Below are positions 34,008 through 42,012 of a stretch of 64,000 nucleotides of DNA, piece by piece (the first letter of the stretch is position 1; each line of letters starts with the position of its first letter). A model generated the notes under the pieces. The model worked only from the letters and a program-made list of their open reading frames with translations. It was not told the DNA's origin and searched no databases. Source of the DNA: an uncultured Verrucomicrobiota bacterium (GTDB lineage: Bacteria > Verrucomicrobiota > Kiritimatiellia > CAIQIC01 > Lenti-01); the NCBI GenBank assembly GCA_938003985.1, contig CALKWZ010000067.1, positions 16,740 through 80,739 of the forward strand. The letters are read 5' to 3'. The translations under genes and the position numbers were made by a program.

Positions 34008-34481
34008 ATGGAACGAATGCTCGAGCAACTGGCCGCCGCGCTCCTCGCGCGCAAACAGACCCTCGCCACGGCCGAATCCTGCACCGGCGGCCTCGTGGGC
34101 GCCGCGCTCACCGCCCTCCCCGGCAGTTCCGCGTGGTACCGCGGGGGCGTCGTCGCCTACGCCAACGAGCTGAAAATCCGCTTGCTCGGCGTGCCGCCCG
34201 ACATTCTCGCCGCCCACGGCGCCGTCAGCCTCGAAACCGCCCGCGCCATGGCCGCGGGCGCCCGCGCCGCGACCGGCGCCGATTTCGCGGTTTCCATCAC
34301 CGGCATCGCCGGCCCGTCCGGCGGTACCCCCGAAAAACCCGTCGGACTCGTCTTCATCGGCGTGGCCGCCCCGCACGGAACGGCCACCTTCAAACACCAC
34401 TTTTCCGGCTCGCGCGCCGACATCCGCCAAGCCGCGACCGAAACCGCCCTGCGGCATCTGCTCGAGGCGGTTGAATCCTAG
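34008..34481 (+). CDS. pncC: Nicotinamide-nucleotide amidase (CinA C-terminal/PncC type)
   Basis: A 157-residue stand-alone CinA C-terminal domain that deamidates nicotinamide mononucleotide in NAD salvage. TLATAESCTGGLVGAALTALPGSS holds the catalytic Ser region, GGVVAYANELKIRLLGV and VSITGIAGPSGGTPEKPVGLVFI are family blocks. The length agrees with E. coli PncC (165). The N-terminal CinA MoeA-like domain is absent, as usual for PncC. It is transcribed on its own, towards the palindromic intergenic region after it. Confidence 0.93.
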   Translation: MERMLEQLAAALLARKQTLATAESCTGGLVGAALTALPGSSAWYRGGVVAYANELKIRLLGVPPDILAAHGAVSLETARAMAAGARAATGADFAVSITGIAGPSGGTPEKPVGLVFIGVAAPHGTATFKHHFSGSRADIRQAATETALRHLLEAVES

Positions 34482-34551
34482 ACCCCCACGGCCTTGCGAC
34501 AAGCGCGGTTCCGATTAGGTTCTAAAGACCCCCACGGCCTTGCGCCGTGGG
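34481..34551. repeat. 18-bp direct repeat and GC hairpin between pncC and a small gene
   Basis: GACCCCCACGGCCTTGCG occurs at 34481-34498 and again at 34527-34544, 46 bases apart. The second copy is completed into a hairpin: CCCACGGC (34531-34538), 5-base loop, GCCGTGGG (34544-34551). On the minus strand the stem is followed by GGTCTTT, so it may stop transcription of the gene at 34603-34977; the first copy looks like a broken half of the same element. Confidence 0.6.
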
Positions 34552-34602
34552 TGAATCAGGTCCGTCGCAACGGGCGACGAAACCAGCAAAACAACCCGCC
34601 GG

Positions 34603-34977
34603 TCAGCGCATCAGCAAATCCGGCGGCGGCGGCGCATTCCGCCCCGGCACCACGATCTGCGACGCGCGCTCGCGCTGCATCGCCGCCATTTCCTCGCGCA
34701 GATCCGCGATGGCCTGCTTGATCGCCGGCGCGAAACCCGCCACGGCGTCGGCCAGGGTCTTGGCCCCTTCGACTTCGCCGCTCAGCGGCAGCACGCCGCC
34801 CGGCGTCATCACTTGCGTCGCCGCCGTGAAAATCGGCTCGCGCGACGGATCGTCCGACCCGTCCGCCTTCACCGGCACCAGCTTGCGCATCGTACCGGCC
34901 TTCAAATCGGTATAGCTTTCCTCGCGGTAGAGGTTCGCCGCATCCATCTGGACGTCTTGCAGTTCGGAATCCGCCAT
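34603..34977 (-). CDS. Conserved hypothetical cytoplasmic protein
   Basis: A 124-residue protein. NLYREESYTDLKAGTMRKLVPVKADGSDDPSREPIF and MTPGGVLPLSGEVEGAKTLADAV are followed by a helix that may be a coiled coil (FAPAIKQAIADLREEMAAMQRERASQIVVPG) and a proline-rich C-terminus. I do not recognise a characterised family, although the pattern looks conserved. AAGGAG lies 7 bases before ATG 34977. It is transcribed downstream of the sigma factor gene, about 60 bases after it. Confidence 0.6.
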   Translation of the reverse strand: MADSELQDVQMDAANLYREESYTDLKAGTMRKLVPVKADGSDDPSREPIFTAATQVMTPGGVLPLSGEVEGAKTLADAVAGFAPAIKQAIADLREEMAAMQRERASQIVVPGRNAPPPPDLLMR

Positions 34978-35037
34978 GGTCGTTCTCCTTGTGTGAAATC
35001 GCTTCGTGCGAGGTGGCGCGCGCCGGTTCCGGAGCGC

Positions 35038-35853
35038 TCAGTCTTTCAGCATCATTTCCCGGAGGGTCGCCAGCGCCTGGTTCTGCAACTGGCGCACGCG
35101 CTCCCGGGTGATGTTCAGCCGCGCCCCCACTTCTTCCAGCGATTCGGGCGCCACGCCCCCTAGTCCGAACCGCCGCTGCAAAATCAACCGCTCCCGCTCG
35201 TTCAGGGTCTGGATGTGCTCTTCCATCTCCTCGAGCAACTGGCTGTCGTTCAGCGCTTCGAACGGCGAACGCGCCTCCGGATCGCTGACCGTGTCGCCTT
35301 GGCTTTCGCGGCCGTCCTCGCCGATCGGCGCGTCGAGCGACGACGGCCGCTGGGACACTTCCAGCCAGTACCGGATCGTTTTTTCGGTCACGTCGAGCCG
35401 CTTGGCCAGTTCCGCCGGCGTGGGCGCGCGGCCCAGCTCGTGCGAGAGGGTTTCCTGCATCCGCCGCATGCGGAACAACTTGTCCACCATGTGCGACGGC
35501 AGCCGGATCGTCTTGCCCTGGTTCGCCAGCGCCCGGCGGATGCCCTGCTTGATCCACCACGCCGCGTAGGTGCTCAGCTTGCCGCCCTTTTTCGGGTCGA
35601 ACCGGTCCACGGCCTTCATCAGGCCCATGTTCCCCTCGGAAATCAGGTCCAGCAGCGGCAACCCCAGCCGCGCGTAGTCCCCGGCGATCTTGACGACGAG
35701 GCGCAGGTTCGCGCGGATCATCTGTTGGCGAGCCTTTTCATCGCCTTTCTTGATCCGGCGCGCGAGCTTCACCTCTTCTTCGGGCGTCAGCAGGTCCACC
35801 TTGCCGATTTCGCGCAGGTAGATCCGCATTCCTTGATCGTCGCGTTCGTCCAT
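35038..35853 (-). CDS. RNA polymerase sigma factor, sigma-70 (RpoD/SigA-like)
   Basis: A 271-residue sigma-70 factor with regions 1.2 to 4.2. MDERDDQGMRIYLREIGKVDLLTPEEEVKLARR is region 1.2, RANLRLVVKIAGDYARLGLPLLDLISEGNMGLMKAVDRFDPKKGGKLSTYAAWWIKQGIRRAL is region 2, PAELAKRL marks region 3, and LNERERLILQRRFGLGG...ITRERVRQLQNQAL is region 4. The long acidic region 1.1 of RpoD is missing, so it is either a short SigA, or a group 2 factor such as RpoS/SigB-type. It starts at ATG 35853 and is divergent from mnmE. Confidence 0.92.
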   Translation of the reverse strand: MDERDDQGMRIYLREIGKVDLLTPEEEVKLARRIKKGDEKARQQMIRANLRLVVKIAGDYARLGLPLLDLISEGNMGLMKAVDRFDPKKGGKLSTYAAWWIKQGIRRALANQGKTIRLPSHMVDKLFRMRRMQETLSHELGRAPTPAELAKRLDVTEKTIRYWLEVSQRPSSLDAPIGEDGRESQGDTVSDPEARSPFEALNDSQLLEEMEEHIQTLNERERLILQRRFGLGGVAPESLEEVGARLNITRERVRQLQNQALATLREMMLKD

Positions 35854-35965
35854 GTCCTCATCCTCCCAATCCGGGCCCGAAAATGCAAGCCTGTGGGTCG
35901 ACGAAACCCGCGTGCCACGTCCAAAGATTGCGGCCCGCGCCGTTTCGGTGTATCACACCGCAAAC

Positions 35966-37351
35966 ATGGCCGATTTCTCTCCAGCCGACGTCGTCGCCGC
36001 GATCGCCACCGCTCCGGGCGCGGGCGCCATCGCCATCGTCCGCCTCTCGGGCCCCGGCGCGCTCGTGCTCGCCGACCGCCTGTACCGCGGCGCGGCGCCG
36101 GCGCTCGCGGCGCGTCCCGCCGGCACGTTCGCGCACGGCTCCGCCGTCGCGCCCGCCACCGGCGAAATCCTCGACGACGCGCTCTGGCTCGTGTTCCGCG
36201 CGCCGCATTCCTACACCGGCGAGGATTCGGTCGAAATCCAATGCCACGGCGGCTCGCAGGCCGCCCGGCGCATCCTCGACGCCCTCCTCGCCGCCGGCGC
36301 GCGCCAGGCCGACCCCGGCGAATTCACCAAGCGCGCCTTTCTTAATGGAAAGATCGACATGACCCAGGCCGAGGCCGTCCTCGACCTCATCCAGGCCCGT
36401 TCCGAACGCGCCGCACGGCTCGCAACAGCCCAGCTCGAAGACGCCCTCGGCCGCCGGATTCGCGCGCTCTACGACGCCTTGCTCGCCGTTTCGGCCGATA
36501 TCGAGGCCATGCTCGATTTTCCGGATGATGAACTGCCGCAATCGGTTCCGAATGATATTCTCGGCCGTTTGCAGGCCGTTTTCGGCGAAATCCAGGCCCT
36601 GCTGGACACCTGGCGCGAGGGGCACGTGCTGCGCGACGGGGCCCGGGTCGTCATTGCCGGCGCGCCCAATGTCGGCAAATCCACTCTTTTGAACCTGCTG
36701 GCCGGCCGCGACCGCGCCATCGTCTCCCCCCACCCCGGCACCACCCGCGATACCATCGAGGAAGCCGTCGTCCTCAACGGCTACCCGTTGCAGCTCGTGG
36801 ATACCGCCGGGCTGCGTGATGCCCCGTGCGAAATCGAGCAGGAAGGCATCCGCCGTACCCGCCGCGCCTTGGCGGAGGCCGATCTGTGCGTTTGCCTCGT
36901 CGATGCCTCCCGGGAGCTCTCCGCCGAGGAAAAATCCTTCCTGGACGCCCACGACCCTCAAAAAATCCTCGTTCTGCTCAACAAAATCGATTTGGGACAA
37001 CAAATTCGGCCCGAAAACCTCCCTGGAATCGAATCCATGGCCGTTTCGCTCCAAAAATCGCCGCCGACGGCCGAAATTTCGTCCAAAATCCTCCAAAAAG
37101 TCGTCCAAAAGCCATCCGGAAGCGATCAAGAGCCCGTTGCGATCTCCGAACGGCATCGAAATGCGCTACTAATTGCTTTGGATGATGTTAAATCGTCCGA
37201 AAAACGCCTAAAAACGGCCTCGGAAGCCGATTTTTTGCTAGCGGCGACCCATGCGCGGGCCGCGTTGGACCAAATCGGCTTCATTTTCGGAAAAAACTGC
37301 ACCGAAGACATGCTCGACCGTCTATTTTCAAGGTTTTGTGTAGGCAAATGA
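35966..37351 (+). CDS. mnmE: tRNA modification GTPase MnmE
   Basis: A 461-residue GTPase that, with MnmG, installs the cmnm5 group on U34 of tRNAs. The N-terminal tetrahydrofolate domain (IATAPGAGAIAIVRLSG, SYTGEDSVEIQCHGG, GEFTKRAFLNGKIDMTQAEAV) leads into the G domain with G1 GAPNVGKST (232-240), G2 TTRDT, G3 DTAGLRD and G4 NKID. The C-terminal CVGK matches the invariant C-x-G-K catalytic end. Length agrees with the family. The start was set at ATG 35966. The last third (about 36,950-37,340) is AT-richer with many Lys/Ile/Asn codons, unlike its own first half. mnmG follows 77 bases later. Confidence 0.95.
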   Translation: MADFSPADVVAAIATAPGAGAIAIVRLSGPGALVLADRLYRGAAPALAARPAGTFAHGSAVAPATGEILDDALWLVFRAPHSYTGEDSVEIQCHGGSQAARRILDALLAAGARQADPGEFTKRAFLNGKIDMTQAEAVLDLIQARSERAARLATAQLEDALGRRIRALYDALLAVSADIEAMLDFPDDELPQSVPNDILGRLQAVFGEIQALLDTWREGHVLRDGARVVIAGAPNVGKSTLLNLLAGRDRAIVSPHPGTTRDTIEEAVVLNGYPLQLVDTAGLRDAPCEIEQEGIRRTRRALAEADLCVCLVDASRELSAEEKSFLDAHDPQKILVLLNKIDLGQQIRPENLPGIESMAVSLQKSPPTAEISSKILQKVVQKPSGSDQEPVAISERHRNALLIALDDVKSSEKRLKTASEADFLLAATHARAALDQIGFIFGKNCTEDMLDRLFSRFCVGK

Positions 37352-37428
37352 CGCCGCTGTTTTCGAGCGCCGCTTCTTTATCGTGATTCTAATCACAATA
37401 TGATTTTCACCCCTCCCCCACCCTCCCG

Positions 37429-39336
37429 ATGAACTCCTACGACGTCTTGGTGATCGGCGCCGGCCATGCCGGCTGCGAGGCGGCGCTGGCCGCGGCGCGG
37501 CTGGGCGTCCGCACGGCCCTGGTCACGATGGATCCGGCGGCCGCGGCCCGGATGTCCTGCAATCCCTCCATCGGCGGCATCGCCAAATCGCACATGGTCT
37601 TCGAGCTCGACGCCCTCGGCGGCGAGATGGCCCTGAACACCGACTGCACCGGAATCCAGTTCCGGGTGCTCAACCGCCGCAAAGGCCCCGCCGTCCGCGC
37701 CAACCGCGTCCAGTGCGATAAGCCGGCCTATTCCGCGCGCATGCACGCCGTCCTGCAGGCCCAGGCCAACCTGACCTTGATCGCCGACCAAGTCGAGGCC
37801 ATTCAGGTCCAAAACGACCGAATTTCTGGCGTTTTTGGCCAAAAATCCGGCTTTTTGGAGGCAAAAGCCGTCGTGTTGACCGCCGGAACCTTCCTGCGCG
37901 GCAAAATCTACGTCGGCAAGACCGTCGTCCGCGGCGGACGCCTGAACGAGCCGTCCGAGGACCGCCTGAGCCTCCAGCTTCAGGATCTGGGCTTCCGAAT
38001 GGAACGCCTCAAGACCGGGACGCCGCCCAGGCTGCACAAGGACAGCATTGATTACAACCGGATGCTGATCCAGCCCGGCGAAGATCCGCCGCCGTTTTTC
38101 GGCTGGCGCTGCCGGTCCGCCGCCCGGATGTTCCACGTGGAACAATCCAGTCCCGGAGCCGGTCCGGCCGCCGGTCAACCCCTGAATGTTCCACGTGGAA
38201 CATTTCCGCTGCCGCCGTTCGCGCCTTGGGTTCCGGGTTCGAACCAGATCCCGTGCTGGCTGACCCATACGAATCCCCGGACGATTGAGATCATCCAGTC
38301 GCACCTGGCGGATTCAGCCCTCTATGGCGGCCTCATCGAAGGTACCGGCGTCCGCTACTGTCCGTCGATCGAGGACAAGGTGGTCAAGTTCGCGGCCCAT
38401 TCGGACCACCACGTCTTCGTCGAGCCGGAGGGCAGGGGAGTGCCGGAAGTCTATCCCAACGGCACCTCGAACAGTCTGCCGCTCGAAGTGCAACTGGACA
38501 TGATCCATTCGATCCCCGGCCTCGAGCGCGCCGAGTTCCTGGCCCCCGGCTACGCCATCGAGTACGACTTCTTCGACCCCACCCAGCTGACCCACGCTTT
38601 GGAAACCAAGCGGGTAGGGGGGCTCTATTTCGCCGGCCAAATCAACGGTACCACCGGCTACGAAGAGGCTGCCGCGCAAGGGTTGTTGGCCGGCGCGAAC
38701 GCCGCATTGCATCTACTTGGTATGGAACAGGTTGTGTTGAAGAGGCACGAGGCCTACATCGGCGTGCTGATCGACGATCTGGTGACGAAAGGCACGAACG
38801 AACCGTACCGGATGTTTACCTCGCGCGCGGAGCACCGCCTGCTGCTGCGGCAGGACAACGCGATCTTCCGGATGGCGTCCCACGCGGAACGGCTGGGCAT
38901 CGTGCCGGCCGACCGCCTGCGCGAGGTGCGCGCCATGGAAGCCGCCATCGCCCAGGAGATCGACCATCTGAACCGCAGCCACTTCGAGGGCGCCTCCCTG
39001 GCGCAAATCCTGAAGCGGCCGGAGATGGATTATGCGACGATGCCGAAGCGGAACCCCGACCTGCCGCCCGAGGTGGTGGAGCAGGTGGAGTTCGAGCTGA
39101 AGTACGAAGGCTACGTCGCCCGCGAACGCCGCCACATCGAAAAAGCCGAACAAGTCGCCCGCCAGCGGATCCCCGCGGACTTCGACTATCACGTCCTCCG
39201 CGCCCTGCGCTACGAATCCCGCGAGAAACTCTCCGCCATCCGCCCGACGGACCTCGGCCAAGCTGCCCGCATCTCCGGCGTCACCCCCGCCGACATCGCC
39301 ATCCTCTCCGTCTGGCTCAAGAAGTGCGGAAATTGA
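37429..39336 (+). CDS. mnmG: tRNA modification FAD protein MnmG (GidA) with an extra insertion
   Basis: A 635-residue FAD protein, partner of MnmE. VLVIGAGHAGCEAALAAARLG binds FAD, RMSCNPSIGGIAKSHMV, KTGTPPRLHKDSIDY, RYCPSIEDKVVKFA and FFAGQINGTTGYEEAAAQGLLAGANAA are family blocks, and the C-terminal helical domain ends in PADIAILSVWLKK. Compared with E. coli MnmG, about 35 extra residues replace a short loop after GEDPPPFFGW (about residues 224-272) and are Pro/Gly/Ala-rich. That stretch carries two 16-bp parS-like palindromes at 38129 and 38187. The start is ATG 37429. Confidence 0.95.
   Translation: MNSYDVLVIGAGHAGCEAALAAARLGVRTALVTMDPAAAARMSCNPSIGGIAKSHMVFELDALGGEMALNTDCTGIQFRVLNRRKGPAVRANRVQCDKPAYSARMHAVLQAQANLTLIADQVEAIQVQNDRISGVFGQKSGFLEAKAVVLTAGTFLRGKIYVGKTVVRGGRLNEPSEDRLSLQLQDLGFRMERLKTGTPPRLHKDSIDYNRMLIQPGEDPPPFFGWRCRSAARMFHVEQSSPGAGPAAGQPLNVPRGTFPLPPFAPWVPGSNQIPCWLTHTNPRTIEIIQSHLADSALYGGLIEGTGVRYCPSIEDKVVKFAAHSDHHVFVEPEGRGVPEVYPNGTSNSLPLEVQLDMIHSIPGLERAEFLAPGYAIEYDFFDPTQLTHALETKRVGGLYFAGQINGTTGYEEAAAQGLLAGANAALHLLGMEQVVLKRHEAYIGVLIDDLVTKGTNEPYRMFTSRAEHRLLLRQDNAIFRMASHAERLGIVPADRLREVRAMEAAIAQEIDHLNRSHFEGASLAQILKRPEMDYATMPKRNPDLPPEVVEQVEFELKYEGYVARERRHIEKAEQVARQRIPADFDYHVLRALRYESREKLSAIRPTDLGQAARISGVTPADIAILSVWLKKCGN
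38129..38144. promoter_or_regulatory. parS-like site 1 inside mnmG
   Basis: TGTTCCACGTGGAACA is a perfect 16-bp palindrome identical to the parS sequence described for Pseudomonas and very close to the Bacillus consensus. It lies in the MnmG insertion (about residue 234), within 8 kb of dnaA. It is the probable ParB loading site for chromosome segregation. Confidence 0.85.
38187..38202. promoter_or_regulatory. parS-like site 2 inside mnmG
   Basis: A second perfect copy of TGTTCCACGTGGAACA, 58 bases from the first and also within the MnmG insertion (about residue 253). The protein translation of the two sites (FHVEQ and NVPRGTF) differs because they are read in different frames, so the DNA, not the peptide, is what is kept. 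Confidence 0.85.
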
Positions 39337-39350
39337 ATCGTCACTGATTT

Positions 39351-39380
39351 GGGTATTGTTTTATAAAACAATACCCTTTT
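39351..39380. terminator. Bidirectional terminator after mnmG
   Basis: GGGTATTGTTTTA (39351-39363) pairs perfectly with TAAAACAATACCC (39364-39376), followed by TTTT on the plus strand. A 13-bp stem with an A/T-rich apex between the mnmG stop and the convergent gene ending at 39420 is a strong intrinsic terminator for the plus strand and may also work in reverse. Confidence 0.85.
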
Positions 39381-39419
39381 CGACGGGGGTCGAAGCCCAA
39401 GAAAATCCTTCGGAATTCT

Positions 39420-40130
39420 TCAGCGCGCCAACAGCGCCAGCGCCGTCTGGGCGACGGGTCCGCCCGCATCGGCCCAACGCGCCGGGAAGGTATCGGGCTG
39501 GGCCAAATGGGCATTCAGCTTGGCCATCTGGAAGGAATCGGGCAAATGCGCCCGCGCGCGTTCGGCCGCCGCCTGCCAAGCCGGTTCGGCGTCCGGCAAC
39601 CGGGCCGCCGCTTGCAATGCCATGCCGGCCAGATAACGGGTGAAGTCCGCGCCGGAAAAGTCCGTGCCGAATTTTCCATCTTGTCCCTGCTGCGCAATGA
39701 GATAAGAAATTCCATCGCGAATGGCCTGCGCCTGCGGCCGGCCGAGGGGCGCCATTTCGCTCGGCATCAGCGCCAGCACGGCCAGAGCCGTCACGCTCAC
39801 GTCGTAGCGCGCGCGCAACTGGCCCTCGTCCGCGGACCACCCGCCATCGGCGCGCTGGGCGGCCATGAGGATTTCGACGGGCGAGGGGGCCTTGGCGATC
39901 GGCGCCGGCGCGCGCAGCCACCAGAAACCCGCGCCGCCCAGCACGACCAGCGCCGCCGCCGCGCGCCACAAGACGTCCGCCCAGCCCAACGACCGCACGA
40001 CCGGCTGCCGGGCCCGCGCCAAGGTGCGCGCGGTGAAATCCCCCGACGGCTCCGGCGCGGGCTGCGCCCGCAACCGCGCCACCACGTCCGCGAAACGCGG
40101 ATCCTGCAAGGGGTCAGGCGTTGTTTTCAC
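39420..40130 (-). CDS. Anti-sigma-like single-pass protein with extracytoplasmic alpha-toroid (terpene-cyclase-repeat) domain
   Basis: A 236-residue protein. Residues 1-50 would be cytoplasmic (no zinc HxxxCxxC motif), one transmembrane segment follows (about 53-71, AAAALVVLGGAGFWWL), and the rest faces the periplasm. The outer part has repeats of the squalene-cyclase/prenyltransferase type: ILMAAQRADGGWSADEG with YDVSVTALAVLALM and YLIAQQGQDGKFG with YLAGMALQAA. The start is the GTG at 40130, overlapping the ECF sigma stop by 17 bases, as for an anti-sigma factor gene. It likely holds the sigma factor and senses something with its alpha-toroid domain; a secreted relative is encoded at 40809. 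Confidence 0.62.
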   Translation of the reverse strand: MKTTPDPLQDPRFADVVARLRAQPAPEPSGDFTARTLARARQPVVRSLGWADVLWRAAAALVVLGGAGFWWLRAPAPIAKAPSPVEILMAAQRADGGWSADEGQLRARYDVSVTALAVLALMPSEMAPLGRPQAQAIRDGISYLIAQQGQDGKFGTDFSGADFTRYLAGMALQAAARLPDAEPAWQAAAERARAHLPDSFQMAKLNAHLAQPDTFPARWADAGGPVAQTALALLAR

Positions 40131-40665
40131 GGAACGTCTCCTTGAGATCGGCGAGGGCGTTGAAGATGCGCGACTTGACGGTGCCGACGGGAATGCGGAG
40201 GATTTGCGCGATCTCCTCGTAGGCCAGCCCCTGGTGCACGGCCAGCACGAGCGCTTCGCGCTGCTTGGTCGGCACTTTTTCCAGCGCGGCCTGCACGTCG
40301 AGATCGTTGCGCAACTGGCCGAGCCCGCCGTCGGTGTGGGCCGGCATCTCCTCGCGGTAGCGGTCGGAAAACGTCTTGAAGCGCACCTGCCGGCGCACGT
40401 GGTCCAACCACGCGTGCCGGGCCAACGTATAGAGGAACGTCGTGAACTTCGCCGACGGTTTGTATTTCTTTCGGTAGTTCCATAGCCGCACGAAGGTCTC
40501 CTGCGCGAGATCCTCGCCATGGGAGGAAGCGCCCATGCGCGCGAAAAAGTTCAGCAGCGGCCGCCGGTGCCGCTCCACCAGCGTCCGGAACGCGTCCGCG
40601 CGTCCCGCGCGCACCCGCGCCATCAGGGCGAAGTCGTCGGTTTCGGGCTGGACGGAATCGGACAT
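40114..40665 (-). CDS. ECF RNA polymerase sigma factor
   Basis: A 183-residue extracytoplasmic-function sigma factor. Region 2 is seen in FRTLVERHRRPLLNFFARMGASSHGEDLAQETFVRLWNYR and AKFTTFLYTLARHAWLDHVRR, and region 4 in LEKVPTKQREALVLAVHQGLAYEEIAQILRIPVGTVKSRIFNALADLKE. It starts at ATG 40665 and overlaps the membrane partner gene by 17 bases. It is divergent from the secreted alpha-toroid gene at 40809, which is a likely target. Confidence 0.92.
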   Translation of the reverse strand: MSDSVQPETDDFALMARVRAGRADAFRTLVERHRRPLLNFFARMGASSHGEDLAQETFVRLWNYRKKYKPSAKFTTFLYTLARHAWLDHVRRQVRFKTFSDRYREEMPAHTDGGLGQLRNDLDVQAALEKVPTKQREALVLAVHQGLAYEEIAQILRIPVGTVKSRIFNALADLKETFRENNA

Positions 40666-40808
40666 GAACAGGCATTCTTGGACCAGTTGCGCGAAAAAGA
40701 AAAGCCTTTTGGCAAAGGGTTTCCGACGCGCGAAATCGGCGTGAACCGCCGGCGCCGGAACGGCGTTTATACAGGATTGAAACCCGGATTTCGGAAAGGA
40801 AGCGCGGC

Positions 40809-41936
40809 ATGAAAAAGAGTCTGTTGGGAATCGCGGCGGGGGCGTTGTTCGCGGGCGCGGCGTGGGGCGGCGTGCCGGCGGAACTGGAAGCGGAAGCGCG
40901 CGCCGCGGCGGCGAAAGGCGCGGCGTGGCTGGCCGCGCAGCAGCAAGCCGACGGCCATTGGGCGCTGGCGGATTCGCCCGCGCTGACGGGCCTGGCGATG
41001 TGGGCGCTGCAGGAGACCGATCCGGCCGCGCACAAGTCCGCGATCGACCGCGCCATGGTGTTCATCCTGACGAGCGTGCAGGAAGACGGGTCCATCTGGC
41101 GGCAACCGTCGGTGCAGCGCAAGGGCGGGGGACTCGCGAACTACAACACGGCGCTGTGCATGACCGCGCTGCATGCGCTGGGCCGGCCCGAACTGGTGCC
41201 GGTGATCCAGAACGCGCGCACCTATCTCGCGAAAATGCAGTACGACGGCGGCGGGGCCTACGGCGGCGGCATGGGCTACGACGCCGACCAGGGGCGGCCC
41301 TACACCGATCTCTCCAATTCCTACATGGCCTACGAAGCCATGCGCCTCACGCAGGACGTCGAGGATCTGCGCGCCGCCGGCGAACCCAAGGCCGACCTCG
41401 ATTGGCAGGCCGCGCAGTCGTTCCTTTCCCAGCTCCAAAACCTGAAGGGCGTGAACACGAATTCGTACGCGAGCGAAAGCGCGGACGACCAAGGCGGCTT
41501 CGCCTATTCGCCCGGCGCGGGCCCCGCGACCACCAACGCCGAAGGCAAGGTCACGCTGCGCTCCTACGGCAGCATGACCTACGCCGGCCTGCTCGCGCTG
41601 ATCTACGCCCAGGTGGACGCGCAGGACGTCCGCGTGCAGTCCGCCAAGGACTGGGCCAGCCGCCACTGGACGCTCGACGAAAATCCCGGCCTGGGCGCCG
41701 AAGGCCTGTACTACTTCTTCAACGTCCTGACCAAGAGCCTCGCCGCCGCCGGCGACGAAACGCTGGCGCTGCCCGACGGCCGCACCGTCGTCTGGCGCGA
41801 GGAAGTCGTCCGCAAGCTGCTCGCCCTGCAGCGGCCCGACGGCTCTTGGTTCAACGACAACAACCGCTGGTGGGAAGCCGATCCCAACCTCGTGACCGCC
41901 TACACCCTCCTCGCGCTTGCCACCGCGCTGGAGTAG
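40809..41936 (+). CDS. Secreted alpha-toroid (prenyltransferase/squalene-cyclase repeat) protein
   Basis: A 375-residue protein with a signal peptide (KKSLLGIAAGALFAGAAWG, cleaved near residue 21) and at least four toroid repeats with the Q-x-x-D-G-x-W consensus: WLAAQQQADGHWALADSPALTGLAMWAL, ILTSVQEDGSIW, NYNTALCMTALHALG and LLALQRPDGSWFNDNNRWWEADPNLVTAYTLLALA. The Asp-rich catalytic loop of true cyclases is not obvious, so binding or structural use is as likely as catalysis. GGAAAGGAAG precedes ATG 40809. Its repeats resemble those of the anti-sigma-like protein next door. Confidence 0.82.
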   Translation: MKKSLLGIAAGALFAGAAWGGVPAELEAEARAAAAKGAAWLAAQQQADGHWALADSPALTGLAMWALQETDPAAHKSAIDRAMVFILTSVQEDGSIWRQPSVQRKGGGLANYNTALCMTALHALGRPELVPVIQNARTYLAKMQYDGGGAYGGGMGYDADQGRPYTDLSNSYMAYEAMRLTQDVEDLRAAGEPKADLDWQAAQSFLSQLQNLKGVNTNSYASESADDQGGFAYSPGAGPATTNAEGKVTLRSYGSMTYAGLLALIYAQVDAQDVRVQSAKDWASRHWTLDENPGLGAEGLYYFFNVLTKSLAAAGDETLALPDGRTVVWREEVVRKLLALQRPDGSWFNDNNRWWEADPNLVTAYTLLALATALE

Positions 41937-42012
41937 CGCGGGCACAAGCGCGGACTAGACCGGAAGCTGGCGCGGGTTTTCACAGCCCGCAACCGTTGGA
42001 AGCAGTCCGGTT

